DNA of 64,000 nt from Inonotus obliquus (taxonomy: Eukaryota > Basidiomycota > Agaricomycetes > Hymenochaetales > Hymenochaetaceae), in NCBI GenBank assembly GCA_032164295.1, contig JAJHTX010000007.1, positions 1,214,501 to 1,278,500 on the forward strand, read 5' to 3'. A program made the translations under genes and the position numbers. Of this stretch, positions 1-10,481 are shown piece after piece. Numbering within the stretch: position 1 is the first letter of the stretch; each line of letters starts with the position of its first letter. The notes beneath the pieces were generated by a model that made no database searches, was not told the DNA's origin, and saw only the letters and a program-made list of their open reading frames with translations.

Positions 1-385
1 CGATGTGTCTAGGTCATTAGAGAAAGGGGGAGCCTGATGGCCATTGCACTTCATTCATTTATCTTGGGTCTGATGGGCGGTCTTTGATGTAGAGATGTGA
101 GACTTCGGCTTGGAACGAAAGTGCCACATCACATGAGATGAGCGAGCACGTGAGTATTCTGCGCTATTTTGCCGATTGGAGCTCCCAAATACCAATGGCA
201 TAGGAGGTGGACATAATCAGCGGTAACTCAAGTAGCATTACGATGCTGAAAAAAAGGACAAGAGTCAAAAACGATTTATAGATGATCATTCATAAACACC
301 AATTTAGAAAGTGTCCAGATTATGTACGGACTTGTGCAAACCCAGTAAAAACACCCGGTCTGATTGTGGAGACAAAATAATCGCC

Positions 386-1133
386 TCACGGTTCGTGGAA
401 AGTCCAGAGCTGCTGAGGATCACTGGAGTTCTCCTGCAGTAGCAGTTGGTTGGTGTTTGGGTCACTTATATCCTGCCGTAAAGTGAGAACTGCTGTCTGA
501 TACATATATATCGGCCAGACACTTACAAAGCTCACATCGGTCACGTAAAGAGTTCCGTTTGGATTAAAAGCGCTTTCAAATGGAGAGATTCTGAGGATCC
601 AATAAGCACTATAATTTGACTCATTTGATATTACTCACTTGTAAACAGATGTCCCAATTTCAACGAGTTTCCACGCCTGCGGTTGACCACCATGTACGAT
701 CCCGTTCGTCTAGGAACAAACGAGTTGGTACATCGAGTAGAAATGAGATCGATGAAATAGGTCAATCACCTCGGGGTCGACACGCATATAGCCTCCACGA
801 CCATCAATCACAGCATCAGATTCACTTTCTAGGGTAGATATGACCTGAAGGGTGAAAATGGTCCCGCCATTGCTGGTAGGATAGCTGAGATAGGACCACT
901 AGATATAAAGTAAATATGCGTAGTCAAAATTGGGAAGGTAAACCTACGATCTGGTTGGCAGTATCAGTATCTTTGCAGCTCCAGCCAAGAATGGGGTTCG
1001 CATCCGAAAGTACTTGACCAGCGTTATCGAGGCAGTGGTTGAATCCAGCATTCAAAAGGGTATAATTATTTCCAGTGGTTGGGACAGTAGCGTTCGTAGC
1101 GAGAGACGTGAAGTTGAGGTTTGCAAGTGACAT
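386..1133 (-). CDS. Ricin-B-type beta-trefoil lectin, copy 1 of tandem array
   Basis: Predicted 178-residue lectin without signal peptide, so probably cytosolic. Five exons read from the sequence: 1133-948, 898-770, 709-639, 590-527, 472-386; lengths 186/129/71/64/87, introns phase 0, 0, 2, 0. Three QxW motifs, one per lobe of a ricin-B trefoil: QIW (created across intron 1), QAW and QLW near the C-terminus. The start MSLANLNF aligns with MAPPALNF of copies 3 and 4, so the ATG 18 nt upstream was not used. It is the most diverged copy and ends in FHEP instead of WTFN. There is no ribosome-inactivating A-chain: this is a sugar-binding domain only. In mushrooms such lectins often act against nematodes or insects; that role is inference here. 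Confidence 0.85.
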
Positions 1134-1221
1134 TTCGTATTGAGGATGCAAATTGAGAAGCGGCTCTTGGTAACTTTCAAGGTTGGCGCTGAGGTTTGAA
1201 ATTTTGCTGCGACGAGTCCTG

Positions 1222-1230
1222 CTTTTATGT
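1222..1230 (-). promoter_or_regulatory. TATA-like box of lectin copy 1
   Basis: Minus-strand ACATAAAAG about 90 bp before the ATG, at the same place as the TATA boxes of the other lectin copies. It is followed by a shared ACTCGTCGCAGC-type stretch. Confidence 0.55.
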
Positions 1231-3661
1231 CCGCACGAGTGATGACGATCATTCTAGCGCATCGCTTGTCCATATTCTGCCATCATCGTAAGATCGTATG
1301 GGAAGGTAAGAAGATTCTTTCAGATGTGCGGTTTCGTGATCTGCTGTTTAATTTGCCTTTCGTAATGATTCCTGCATTGGTGACTGATACAGGATCCGAT
1401 ATATAGACGGAAAGATTGTCGCCCGCTGCTTGATGGACAAAAGCGCTTAACAGCAGAAGCTCCTGTAAGTCGCGGGTTAGGAAAAGAAGCCACTAGCAAG
1501 GTTCTAGCAGTCTTGGAGATCAGTCAAGTATGATAATTCCGTAGCGTCTATTGCCTAACTTTGTGCTTTGAGAATGCTCTTGGAATCGTGAAATGGGATG
1601 GATCACTCACCTATTGTCGTAAGGTCGTAACCAGTCGGATCGACAGCTGAATGATCGCACTATCTTCACCAAAAAAATTGATCTCAATACCAATCGTGCG
1701 CGTCTGAGGAAAAGCCGGACCTTACGTCCTAGCGTCAATTGACCCAGCGTAGCAATAAATCTGAAAAACTGGGAAGTCAATCTTCACCTTCATTCTCGAA
1801 AATGCGGTTACATAAATAGATCCACAACGGTTTCGGCGAGAAGGCAAAAACCTGAATGCCTTCTCCGCATGAGCGGCATCCTACTTTTAGGTCTGTAATA
1901 CCGACCGAAATAGATGCAGTAAGAACGTTGAAGCGGAAGGGATGGCTGTGGTTCCATTGCATGAATAGCGAGAGAGGATGGATTACGCCCCTCTTGCTCG
2001 CAGCAAGCGCTCGGTATACTATCCCTCGTTCAAGAAGGGAAAATAAGTTGACGCTGGGGGTGAGGCTGGATGTTCCATCCAAATCATCTTCTATGAGCTA
2101 GCTCCCGGGAAGCACAAGACAGTATAACGAAGCGCCAGAACAAATCAAGAAGAGAGCAATCTTTAAGCTGCTGCTGAGATGATGAACATGGTGGTGACAG
2201 TTATCAGGCCTGCTTCTCCGCACTTGGGAGGGTGTATCTTTGCCGGTACCCCGGAATACATAGACAAGCTACGTCACTGTATGTCTTAGTTTATCTCAAA
2301 GACTTTCACAGAAGAGGTGGAAGGAGTCGGACAAGATGTCCGTGCAGATTTGTGCGACAACACACAAGCGCGCGTCAGAAGTTTTGAGAATTTTCGTCAA
2401 CTTCCCGCTCTTCTAAAGGAGAAATGAAAGTAGACGTACGTGAGTTACGACAGCTGGTCGTCAAGCTCACAAAGCTGGATGCACGGAATGGTGGTAACTC
2501 AACACATGGAATCAGGTTAGTAGTTCGAACCACGTCAAAAGCAAACGGGTTGCAATATAGGTATTTGGCAGCAGAGGCGAACAACAGTGTTTCTGCACCA
2601 GTCCGACACTCCGCTGTGGACAGGCAAGGCTGGCTGATGCGCCGTTAAACATGAACATCCATTAGACCACTTGAAGTCAGGAGCAGCTCCACAGCGGCGA
2701 CAGAAATCGATCGGGGATTCAAGTCTTTCCCAGTGGTTTAAGTGTGCTAGAAGCCAGAATCCGATAATTTATCCCTTCGGCGGGACAACATGACCTGGAA
2801 GTTCAAAGTCATGTCAAAGTCCACACTCGGCAATTAGCTCCTGGACATTTGATGTAGATACTACTGTCGCCAGGGATTCCATAGTGCTATGTCTTTGGAT
2901 TGGGAGTGGTACGTTCGGACGTCGACAAAGAATCCCGTTGCGAAGGTGCTTTAAGAAGACTGAGAACTTCAAGAAGTGTATTTTGGACGCTTTCCTCGGG
3001 TAGAAATGGACTTACTTGAGCTCTCTAAAAGAAGAGGAATACTGACATCAGCGCCATCCTCACTTCGTACCCGCGCAGTAGAGATCAATCGCCTATATTT
3101 GCCTCCTACATTCTGGACTTGAGTCGGACATGCATACGCGCGTAGCTCTCGGCTCTGGGACAAAGGGCTCTATACCTTCGCGCAGAGCCTGTAGAGGAGC
3201 GTACAAATCCAGTTGGTACACGAGATAGGTCAGCTCGGCTGACAGGGAGAATGGAAAGTCATTGTTGAAGACGAAGGCGAGATTAGCAGTGTCCGTCGCG
3301 TTTCCTGTGTGATGAGGTGGGACCTGTGACCATTTACGTGACCGTGACCACGTCTGCTCACTCACACTGACAGCGAATGCCACTATCCTGCAATTTTTCT
3401 CACTCATCTTAGCATTATTGCGCAAGTGCCAGAGGAAACGGATGTCAATTTCTCATTACCAGCTCTGAGTCAACCGACGAGCAATGTGCTATACGGGGTA
3501 TCATTCGACCTTCGACGTGCCTGTTAGCTCGGTTCGATTTCCTTACCATGAAAATATAAAACACTAATTATTCATCGACGTAGAATCAACTATAGATACA
3601 AAGTGAGTCAACGAGAATGAGAGAGGATTGTTTTTTGTCTTTTCAGTAGCTCGTCTCATAA
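1231..3661. other. Spacer between lectin copies 1 and 2, no supported gene
   Basis: About 2.4 kb without an ORF that I can assign. The longest minus-strand frame (3093-3425, 110 codons) has a protein-like middle part but no partner exons and no family I recognise. This may be decayed sequence separating the oldest lectin copy from the rest. Confidence 0.4.
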
Positions 3662-4435
3662 TTAATTGAAGGTCCACAACTGCTCGAGAGCAGTGATATC
3701 TAGCTGCAGCTGCGCTTGGTTCGTCGACGTATCTTTTATCGTCTGTAACAAAGTGAGTATCAATTTCCGTATGGAAGGAAGGGCCAACTACTTACGGAGC
3801 TCATGTCGGTCGCAACAAGCCTTCCGTTGAAGCTGAATATGTTCTCGAATGGAGAAAGTCTAAAAAGCGATGGGAGTTATCAAACATTGTAGATGGGAGG
3901 ACTCCATGAAGGATCCGTACTTGTAAACTTGCGGAGCGGCTTGAGTGAGCTTCCACGCCTGCGGCTGACCGCCATGCACAAGCTTGTTTGACTTGGTATC
4001 GATAAATCAGTACGACCAATGGGAGAAATCAGTAGAAGAGGTAGCTAACAGTCTGGTCGACACGAAGGTACCCGCCACGCCCGTCAATAACTGAACTGGA
4101 GCGGCTCTGGACTGTAGAGAGGGCCTGTAGGGTGAAGACGGTGGAGCCATCGCTTGAAGGATAGGTCAGGTATGTCCACTGCAAATAATATCAGTACAGA
4201 TATTCAAGTTATGTGAGAGACTTACGATTTGGTTGGACCTCTCAGGGACGTCCTGTTTCCAACTAAGAACGGGGTTTCCGTCCTTGAGACCACTAGCAGA
4301 GTTATCGAGCCAGTGTCCAAAACCGAGATTCACAACCTGATAATTGTTACCATTGGTCGGGACAACAGCGTTAGCGGCAAGCTGAGTAAAATTAACGCCA
4401 CGAGGAAGGTTGGTAGAGACGCCGGTAGGAGCCAT
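3662..4435 (-). CDS. Ricin-B-type beta-trefoil lectin, copy 2 of tandem array
   Basis: Predicted 184-residue lectin. Exons 4435-4226, 4178-4050, 3991-3921, 3859-3796 and 3742-3662 (210/129/71/64/81 nt) with the same intron positions and phases as the other copies. QxW motifs: QIW across intron 1, QAW, and QLW before the C-terminal WTFN. The N-terminus is eight residues longer than in copies 3 and 4 (MAPTGVSTNLPRG instead of MAPPA). The frame is open upstream of the chosen ATG, but the homologous start decides for 4435. No signal peptide. Likely a cytosolic carbohydrate-binding protein; the ligand cannot be told from sequence. Confidence 0.87.
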
Positions 4436-4525
4436 TTCACGACGAGGGTGACGATTGCAAGGGAATTTCCCTGTAGCTTTCGAGGGTAACACCAGAGCCT
4501 AAGCTTTCTTTGAAACGAGTCTTAT

Positions 4526-4534
4526 CTTTTGTAC
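4526..4534 (-). promoter_or_regulatory. TATA-like box of lectin copy 2
   Basis: Minus-strand GTACAAAAG about 91 bp before the ATG, aligned with GTATAAAAG of copies 3 and 4. The change to TACAAA makes it weaker than its paralogues. Confidence 0.45.
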
Positions 4535-4839
4535 CCTTTCGACATCAGTTACGGGTCATTTCCCCGTCCTCTGCCTCACGTCCTAAAGCGGCAGAGGGGG
4601 AACCTTTCGGCTGGTACACAGAAGCTCTGTTGAGCTATGTGTGCGTCGAAAATGTCCTAAAAGTCCCACATGCGGCTGTGTGGAAATGTCATGTAATGAT
4701 AGAATAGGCTCATCCAGCCAAACAGTAAGTTCGTAAATAAAGAATATGCAGGGTACTGACGGTACAAGTGGTTTGACACAGTCTAGAAGCGCCAAGCTAG
4801 ACCGCAACGTGTTGGTCGATACCACTATGTCCTACTGGG

Positions 4840-5725
4840 ACTGACAACTCCCCGGCTGAAGGTAATGCACACACAAAGGAGTACATGCGTACCTCACATC
4901 ACGGACTTTTTCTAAAAGTTTATTGCTGCGTTGACGCTGTCACAGGTTGAGATCCGTGAAGTCCGTTGAGAGTGTGAGGTTCCAGTCGCGGTTCGAAGCA
5001 TAGTTGCGAACGACGAGTTGACAAAAGGTTGTTCGATTAACTCTCACTTTCGTTTTGGCAGACCTCCTGATTTGCGGATGCACGTCGGTTGTTCCGTGAA
5101 TTTAAAGCGGATCGCCAGGCCTGGATCTGTACTCGTGCAGATGAAATTTTGGCTTCTTTGCTCTATATTTACCATCAGGTACGGCTTTGGGGTGGAAATT
5201 CCAGGCAGTGTACCAAGTACAAGACGCTTCATATAGAACGGGATGGCGACATCAAGTTCCTTCCTGTAAATCTGCCGTTGAAGATTTCGCTTTCCGGCAG
5301 AATACATGTGCTTCGATGGCCCTCCAGTGTTCCCGTCGCGCTACCTCATGAACACATCCGAGCGGAACTCAAGTGTTGTGAAGTGGCATTCAGCTAAACG
5401 CAGGCTCCGCCAGCTAACCCCGCACGATGGAGCAAGTAAGCAGCATGTGAGTAGGTCTGAGGGTCGAGAATAGGATCATTCTCCGATGTCCCATATATAA
5501 CTCGCTCGTTCCGATTATTTGCGCAAATGGACAGGGGAAAGCAAACTTCAACGCTCCATGGATCAGCCGGAGAAAAACTGGGGCTCGTCGAGGTTCCGAA
5601 ATACGAACGAGTTACTCACGGAAAATATATAAGTTATACAAAAATTGACTCATTGATCCGCGTGATCAGGGACGCGGAACGAGCAAATCAATGGTAGAAG
5701 ATCCAATAGAATGGATAGCTGGGAA
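4840..5725. repeat. Diverged segmental repeat of the 9.8-10.5 kb spacer
   Basis: Non-coding spacer upstream of lectin 2. Several stretches match the spacer upstream of lectin 4 in the same order and orientation, for example GAAGATTTCGCTTTCCGGCA at 5280 against nearly the same bases at 10125. It leads straight into a broken copy of the DUF202 gene, as at the right-hand locus. It is best explained as one arm of an old duplication of a lectin + DUF202 unit. Confidence 0.6.
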
Positions 5726-5900
5726 TTATACAGAGGTCAGCGTAGCCTGAATGAGGTAGCAGGAGGAACCTTCGTATTCAATGTTTGTCTGATTTGTGTA
5801 AGTAGTAAGGAATAGTATGATCTGACACATAGCACCGATTGCTGGACCGAGGATACCTCGGGAAGGAGGGACAAAAATTGACGGAACAGGGGCTTTTCTC
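5726..5900 (-). pseudogene. Fragment of a DUF202-type membrane protein gene
   Basis: The bases match the 3' half of the intact DUF202 gene at 10580-10700, including CAGAGGTCAGCGTAGCCTGAATG (as shorter blocks), GTCTGATTTG, and GCACCGATTGCTGGACCGAGG-like sequence around the second membrane segment. The homology stops near 5870-5900; the ERTFLAYVRTS part is missing and the frame is altered. I call it a relic from the lectin-unit duplication. It cannot make a working three-segment protein. Confidence 0.65.
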
Positions 5901-6506
5901 GTATAGCGCGCTACTGGAATCATATGACCACCTACGGGTATCATGGATAGTACAAATAGGAATGTTACGCTTTCTTCGACGTGACATACCATTGTTTCTC
6001 TCATATATTCATAGCGGAGACTCGAGAGGTTAAGGCTACTATAATGGCGACGACCGACTCATTGAGTCGGAGGACTGGATGCCACGTAACGTAGTCGCGT
6101 TCGCTCTGGAGGCTTGGCGGAGTTCTAACCGGTAAACTAGACGTGTTCGTTTGTATGGTTCCATGTCATCAATCGCATATCGGGGTTCTAAAGATATGTA
6201 TGCACCCTTGAGCTACGATTTAGAAAATCACTTGGCTATACTGAAACCAATCGGACAAGCAGCAACGTTGACCATCATGCACTGGAATGAGACTTTATAC
6301 AGATTCAGACTTGTGCAAAATGAATCAACACATAGTATCCATTTATAATCGATCAACCATATACATATACGTAAAGCAGATCAACAGGAAAACCGGAAGC
6401 TAAGCTACTGTTTCTGATGAATAAAGAATCCAAGAAAGAGTTGGGAGCTTTAACGATCTGTGTGATTTGGAACCCAATACACTCGTGTTTCGGACTTGCG
6501 CTTCGA

Positions 6507-7262
6507 TTAGTTGAAGGTCCAGAGTTGCTGGAGAGCGGTGACATCCGATTGAAGCTGAACCTGGTTCGTCGTCTGGTCACTGATCGTCTGTAGTAAAGTG
6601 AGTAAAACCTTCAATGAACGTAGAAGGATTGATCACTTACAGAGCTCGCGTCAGTCGCGACGAGCCTTCCGTTGTTACTGAAGATGTTTTCGTATGGAGT
6701 GATCCTGAAGAATTGTGAGTCATTGAATCAACTACGTAGTCGGGATCTTGCTGAAGAATTCGTACTTGTAAATGGATGGAGCAACTTCAATAAGCTTCCA
6801 TGCCTGCGGCTGACCACCGTGGACGATCCTGTTCGTCTAGAAACAAGGGAATTAGTACATAAGATATAGAAAGACATGAAGAGTGAGAAGCTTACGTTGG
6901 GGTCGAGACGGAGGTATCCGCCGCGACCATCGATCACAGCACCAGAGTCGCTCTGGATCGTAGAAAGGGATTGGAGTGTGAAGACAGACGAGCCATCGCT
7001 CGAGGGATAGGTCAAGAATGACCACTAGAACAAACATGAATACGTCCCCTAGGGATGAAAAAAAGGGACCACTTACAAGCTGGTTTGTAACCTCAGGTAC
7101 GGCTTGACTCCAAGAAAGAACGGGATTGCCGTCGGAAAGACCACCATTGGCATTGTCGAGCCAGTGACCGAAACCGAGGTTCACAACTTGGTAGTTGTTA
7201 CCGCTGGTCGGGACAACAGCATTAGCAGCAGCTTGGGTGAAGTTAAGAGCGGGAGGTGCCAT
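6507..7262 (-). CDS. Ricin-B-type beta-trefoil lectin, copy 3 of tandem array
   Basis: Predicted 176-residue lectin. Exons 7262-7077, 7024-6896, 6836-6766, 6704-6641, 6587-6507 (186/129/71/64/81 nt), all with GT..AG introns of 50-60 nt. The three lobe motifs are QLW (residues 61-63, across intron 1), QAW (116-118) and QLW (171-173), ending WTFN. Exon 2 differs from copy 4 at only 3 of 43 residues and exon 1 at 11 of 62, making these the youngest pair. No signal peptide or membrane segment. Sugar-binding role is family knowledge; a defence role is inference. Confidence 0.9.
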
Positions 7263-7361
7263 TTCGTTGAGACGATAGGGATTGAAAGAGAGAGGCTCTT
7301 AAAAGTGTTAGCTTTTCGAGGGTGACTCTGGAGCTGAGGACTTCGCTGCGACGAGGCCCAT

Positions 7362-7370
7362 CTTTTATAC
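7362..7370 (-). promoter_or_regulatory. TATA box of lectin copy 3
   Basis: Minus-strand GTATAAAAG 100 bp upstream of the ATG. It is followed by sequence that is conserved with copy 4 as far as the start codon. Confidence 0.65.
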
Positions 7371-8534
7371 GCTTTTCGAACATTGACGAACACATTGCGA
7401 AATCACTTTTCGTCCCAAGCGACTGAACCAAAGCGGAAAAAAGAGAGTACCTAGCAGGGCCCAGGAGTTGCGCAAGAGTTCCCGCTGCTCGACTTGCTTG
7501 TAGCACCCAGATCCGTAAATAGCTGTAGACGGGCTCACGGCTGCACGACCGAACGTCATGTGAGCGTGCCGCGATCTGTACCATCAAGCACCGATTCCGA
7601 ACAGGAATAACTCGCAAATCATTGATGAGACAGGTAAAGGTAAAAAGGACACGGTATAGACTTTGGAAAAGTCCAGAAGGTCAAGCAAGAAACCCCGGTG
7701 CTCATAGCGGAATGATCGTCCCCTCCAGAAGAGCCTGAACACTGCTCTGTTGATTTGGCCACAGTAAAGCATTAGAGACAATACTCATGGGAAGGGGTGG
7801 TTGCGTACCTTAAATCACCGCCGAGCGTGAAGTTGTACGTACTTACCCATCAGCTAACTGCGACATCGAAGCCAGTTCAGGTCGAGGTCCGTTGAGCACG
7901 CAAGGTCCCAGTACCAGTGAGTAAGATGATGCACGCGAATTGGGATGAGTGTCTTTTGGCTTCTGAATGCACAAATTCTGACTCATCTAAGGCGTCATCT
8001 CCTGATTTTCAAGGCGTGCATTAACCTGCCCGTGACGGCAGAATGATATCGGCAGAGCCCAATTCAATTCTCTTCTGGCCGACCTGGCCGACCAAGTTGA
8101 GTGAGATCCACGTGATGTAGTCGCGTCCACTCCGGAGTCTACCGAGGCGGAGCTTTAACTGATTCGATACGGGTGTTCGTATTTCGTATGTAAATTTGTA
8201 TGTTTATGTCATCAAGTCATCATCATCATAACTCACTTGAGCTACACTCCCTTGTAGAGGAATGAACGGGGAAAACAGTCTATTACTTTGCTCACAATGA
8301 ATACAATCGAACAAACATTGGCGACTGTTACACATCGGATTGAGACTCTTTTCAGAATCAGACTTGTGCAAAAAGGATCAACAACATAGTATACACAGAT
8401 AGCCGATCAACCATGTATATACACGTAAAGCAGATCAACAGGAATACCGGGAGCGAGGCTATTGTTTCTGAAAAACGAATACGAACCTAACTCAACAATC
8501 TGTGAACCCTGCAACTCCATACGACTTCGCTCGA
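7371..8534. other. Spacer between lectin copies 3 and 4
   Basis: No gene seen. It holds the upstream part of the copy 3 unit up to about 8080, and then the 3' flank of the copy 4 unit. The motif GACTTGTGCAAA (8361-8372) recurs at 6308 and 329, downstream of the other lectin genes. Confidence 0.6.
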
Positions 8535-9286
8535 TTAGTTGAAGGTCCAGAGTTGCTGTAGACCAGTGACATCCGATTGAAGCTGCACCTGGTTCGTTAT
8601 CTGGTCTACGATTGCCTATAGTAAGGTGAGTAAAGCCCTCGTTGAATGTGAAGAGTCATCACTTACGCCGCTCACGTCAGTCGCAACGAGCCTTCCGTTG
8701 TTACTGAAAGTGTTTTCGAACGGAGTAATCCTGAAGAAATGTGAATCAATTAATCAACTACAAAGTCACGATCTTGCTGAAGAATTCGTCGTACTTGTAA
8801 ACGGTTGGAGCAACTTCAACGAGCTTCCATGCCTGCGGCTGACCACCAGAGACAAGCCTATTCGTCTAGACGCAAGAAAGTCGGTACATCGTTTAAAAAA
8901 TACTTGATGAGTGGACAACTTACGCTGGGGTCGACACGGAGGTATCCGCCGCGGCCTTCGATCACAGCACCAGAGTCGCTCTGGATAGTAGAAAGGGATT
9001 GGAGGGTGAAGACAGACGAGCCATCGCTCGAGGGATAGGTCAAGAATGACCACTAGAATAACATGAGCATGCGCCTTTGGGAGGGAAAAAAACCACTTGC
9101 AATCTGGTTGGGAACTGCCGGTACGGCTTGAGTCCACGAAAGAACGGGATTGCCGTCATCAAGACCACTGTTGGCATTGTCGAGCCAGTGAGCAAAACCG
9201 AGATTCACAACGTTGTAGTTGCCACCACTGAGCGGAATAACAGCGTTGGCAGCAGCCTGAGTGAAGTTAAGAGCGGGAGGTGCCAT
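8535..9286 (-). CDS. Ricin-B-type beta-trefoil lectin, copy 4 of tandem array
   Basis: Predicted 176-residue lectin. Exons 9286-9101, 9052-8924, 8865-8795, 8730-8667, 8615-8535, the same lengths as copy 3. QIW, QAW and QLW mark the three trefoil lobes. Intron 1 begins GCAAGT instead of GTAAGT: a GC-AG intron where copies 2 and 3 have GTAAGT and copy 1 has GTAGGT. The adjoining codons are intact, so it should still splice, perhaps less efficiently. Stem positions differ from copy 3 mostly in exon 1 (for example S to D after NSGL). Cytosolic lectin; ligand unknown. Confidence 0.89.
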
Positions 9287-9376
9287 TTGGTTGGGATGAT
9301 GGGGATCGAGAGAGAGGCTTGTGTTAGCTTTCGAGGGTGACTCTGGAGCTGAGGCTTTCGCTGCAACGAGACTCAG

Positions 9377-9385
9377 CTTTTATAC
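9377..9385 (-). promoter_or_regulatory. TATA box of lectin copy 4
   Basis: Minus-strand GTATAAAAG 91 bp before the ATG, identical to that of copy 3. Confidence 0.65.
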
Positions 9386-9950
9386 GTCTTTCGAGGACCG
9401 AGGAACGTTTTACCAATTCACTCTTCGACCCCATGGGACTGAACCAAAGCGGAAAAGAGAGAACCTTGCAGGAGTTGCGCAAGAGTTCCGTTGTTCGACC
9501 TGGTGTAGAACTAGATCCTAAAATGGCTATAGTTAGCTGCGAGACCAAATATCATGTGAGCGTTCCGCGATCCGTACACTCAAGCACCGAACCCCGACAA
9601 GAAAATCATTGATGAAAGAAACACACAGTATAGCATATGAAAGTCTAGAAGGTCAAGCAAGAATTCGCTATGCTCGTAGCGGAATGACTGTCCTCAGAAG
9701 AGCCCAACCAATATCTTTTTGATTCGGCCACAGCAATTCAGTCAGAGTGGTCACGAACCTTAGATCGCGACGCCAAGCATGAAGTTGTACGTACCCATCA
9801 GCTAACTGAGACAGCGAAGGCAGTTCAGACCGAGGTCCGTCGAGCGCACAAAGCCCCAGTGACGACATATCGACATCCGAAAGGCGACCCAACTGTGGCG
9901 CCATCTCCTGATTTTCAGCCGGACCCGTGACAGTAGAATGATCGGCAGGG

Positions 9951-10481
9951 TTCACCTGTTCTATCTTTACCTAGCCACCCGCATGGACAACAGTAAGGAG
10001 ATCAAAATAAAGCTTTACCTAGTATGTTACTGGTCGAGCCGGACCAGAAAGGTACGACAGTCCACCAAGTACAACCACTTTACACAGAGAATCGCGCCAT
10101 TGAGGCACGTTGGACCACCGCCTCTGAAGATTTCGCTTTTCGGCAGAATGTATAGGACTTGTTGACCCTCCGATGTTAGCGCTACATGACCGGAGCCGAA
10201 CGGGACCTGGACGATTCGGGGTGGCGTTTAGTCGACGAGAAGAAACCCACAGAAAGCAGCAGATCATCGAACCAGGTATAAAAGACTACACCCTAGTCCA
10301 CCGGCTGAATGATAGGGAGCTGAAGAAGTAGTTTGCACGTTCCGATTGTCGCGGGAAGGGAAGAACGAAGGCACCTTCCAGTTTTTCTTGGTTCCATCGC
10401 AGGACAGTGGGAATTCATCGCGTCACCCCTCAATCATCCACCGCCAAGTAGATTAGGAACGTTCCCAATACAGACTTTCAG
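9951..10481. other. Spacer between lectin unit and DUF202 gene
   Basis: No gene seen. The stretch around 10030-10250 has diverged matches at 5180-5400. Confidence 0.5.

Larger units (their letters stand above)
6040..8080. repeat. Tandem duplication unit carrying lectin copy 3
   Basis: This unit matches 8088-9950 along its length: the 3' flank (TAGTCGCGTNNACTC-type sequence near 6100 and 8120), the lectin gene, its promoter, and upstream blocks such as CATCAGCTAACTG (7848, 9807) and CATCTCCTGATTTTCA (7997, 9903). Homology outside the gene shows that the DNA was copied as a block, not as a retrocopy. Confidence 0.75.
8088..9950. repeat. Tandem duplication unit carrying lectin copy 4
   Basis: Partner of the 6040-8080 unit, same orientation. 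It is followed by the intact DUF202 gene, which suggests this is the locus nearest to the ancestral arrangement. Confidence 0.72.

Noticed and set aside
3093..3425. Minus-strand 110-codon frame with a protein-like centre
   Set aside because: No flanking exons, no recognisable family and no start in good context. It could be a relic, but I cannot support it.
386..9286. Ricin-like toxin genes
   Set aside because: Only the sugar-binding trefoil is present in each gene. No N-glycosidase A-chain or other toxic domain is encoded nearby, so these are called lectins.
9321..9612. Overlapping plus-strand frames upstream of lectin 4
   Set aside because: They lie in the lectin promoter and repeated flank, and the equivalent stretch of copy 3 does not preserve the frame.
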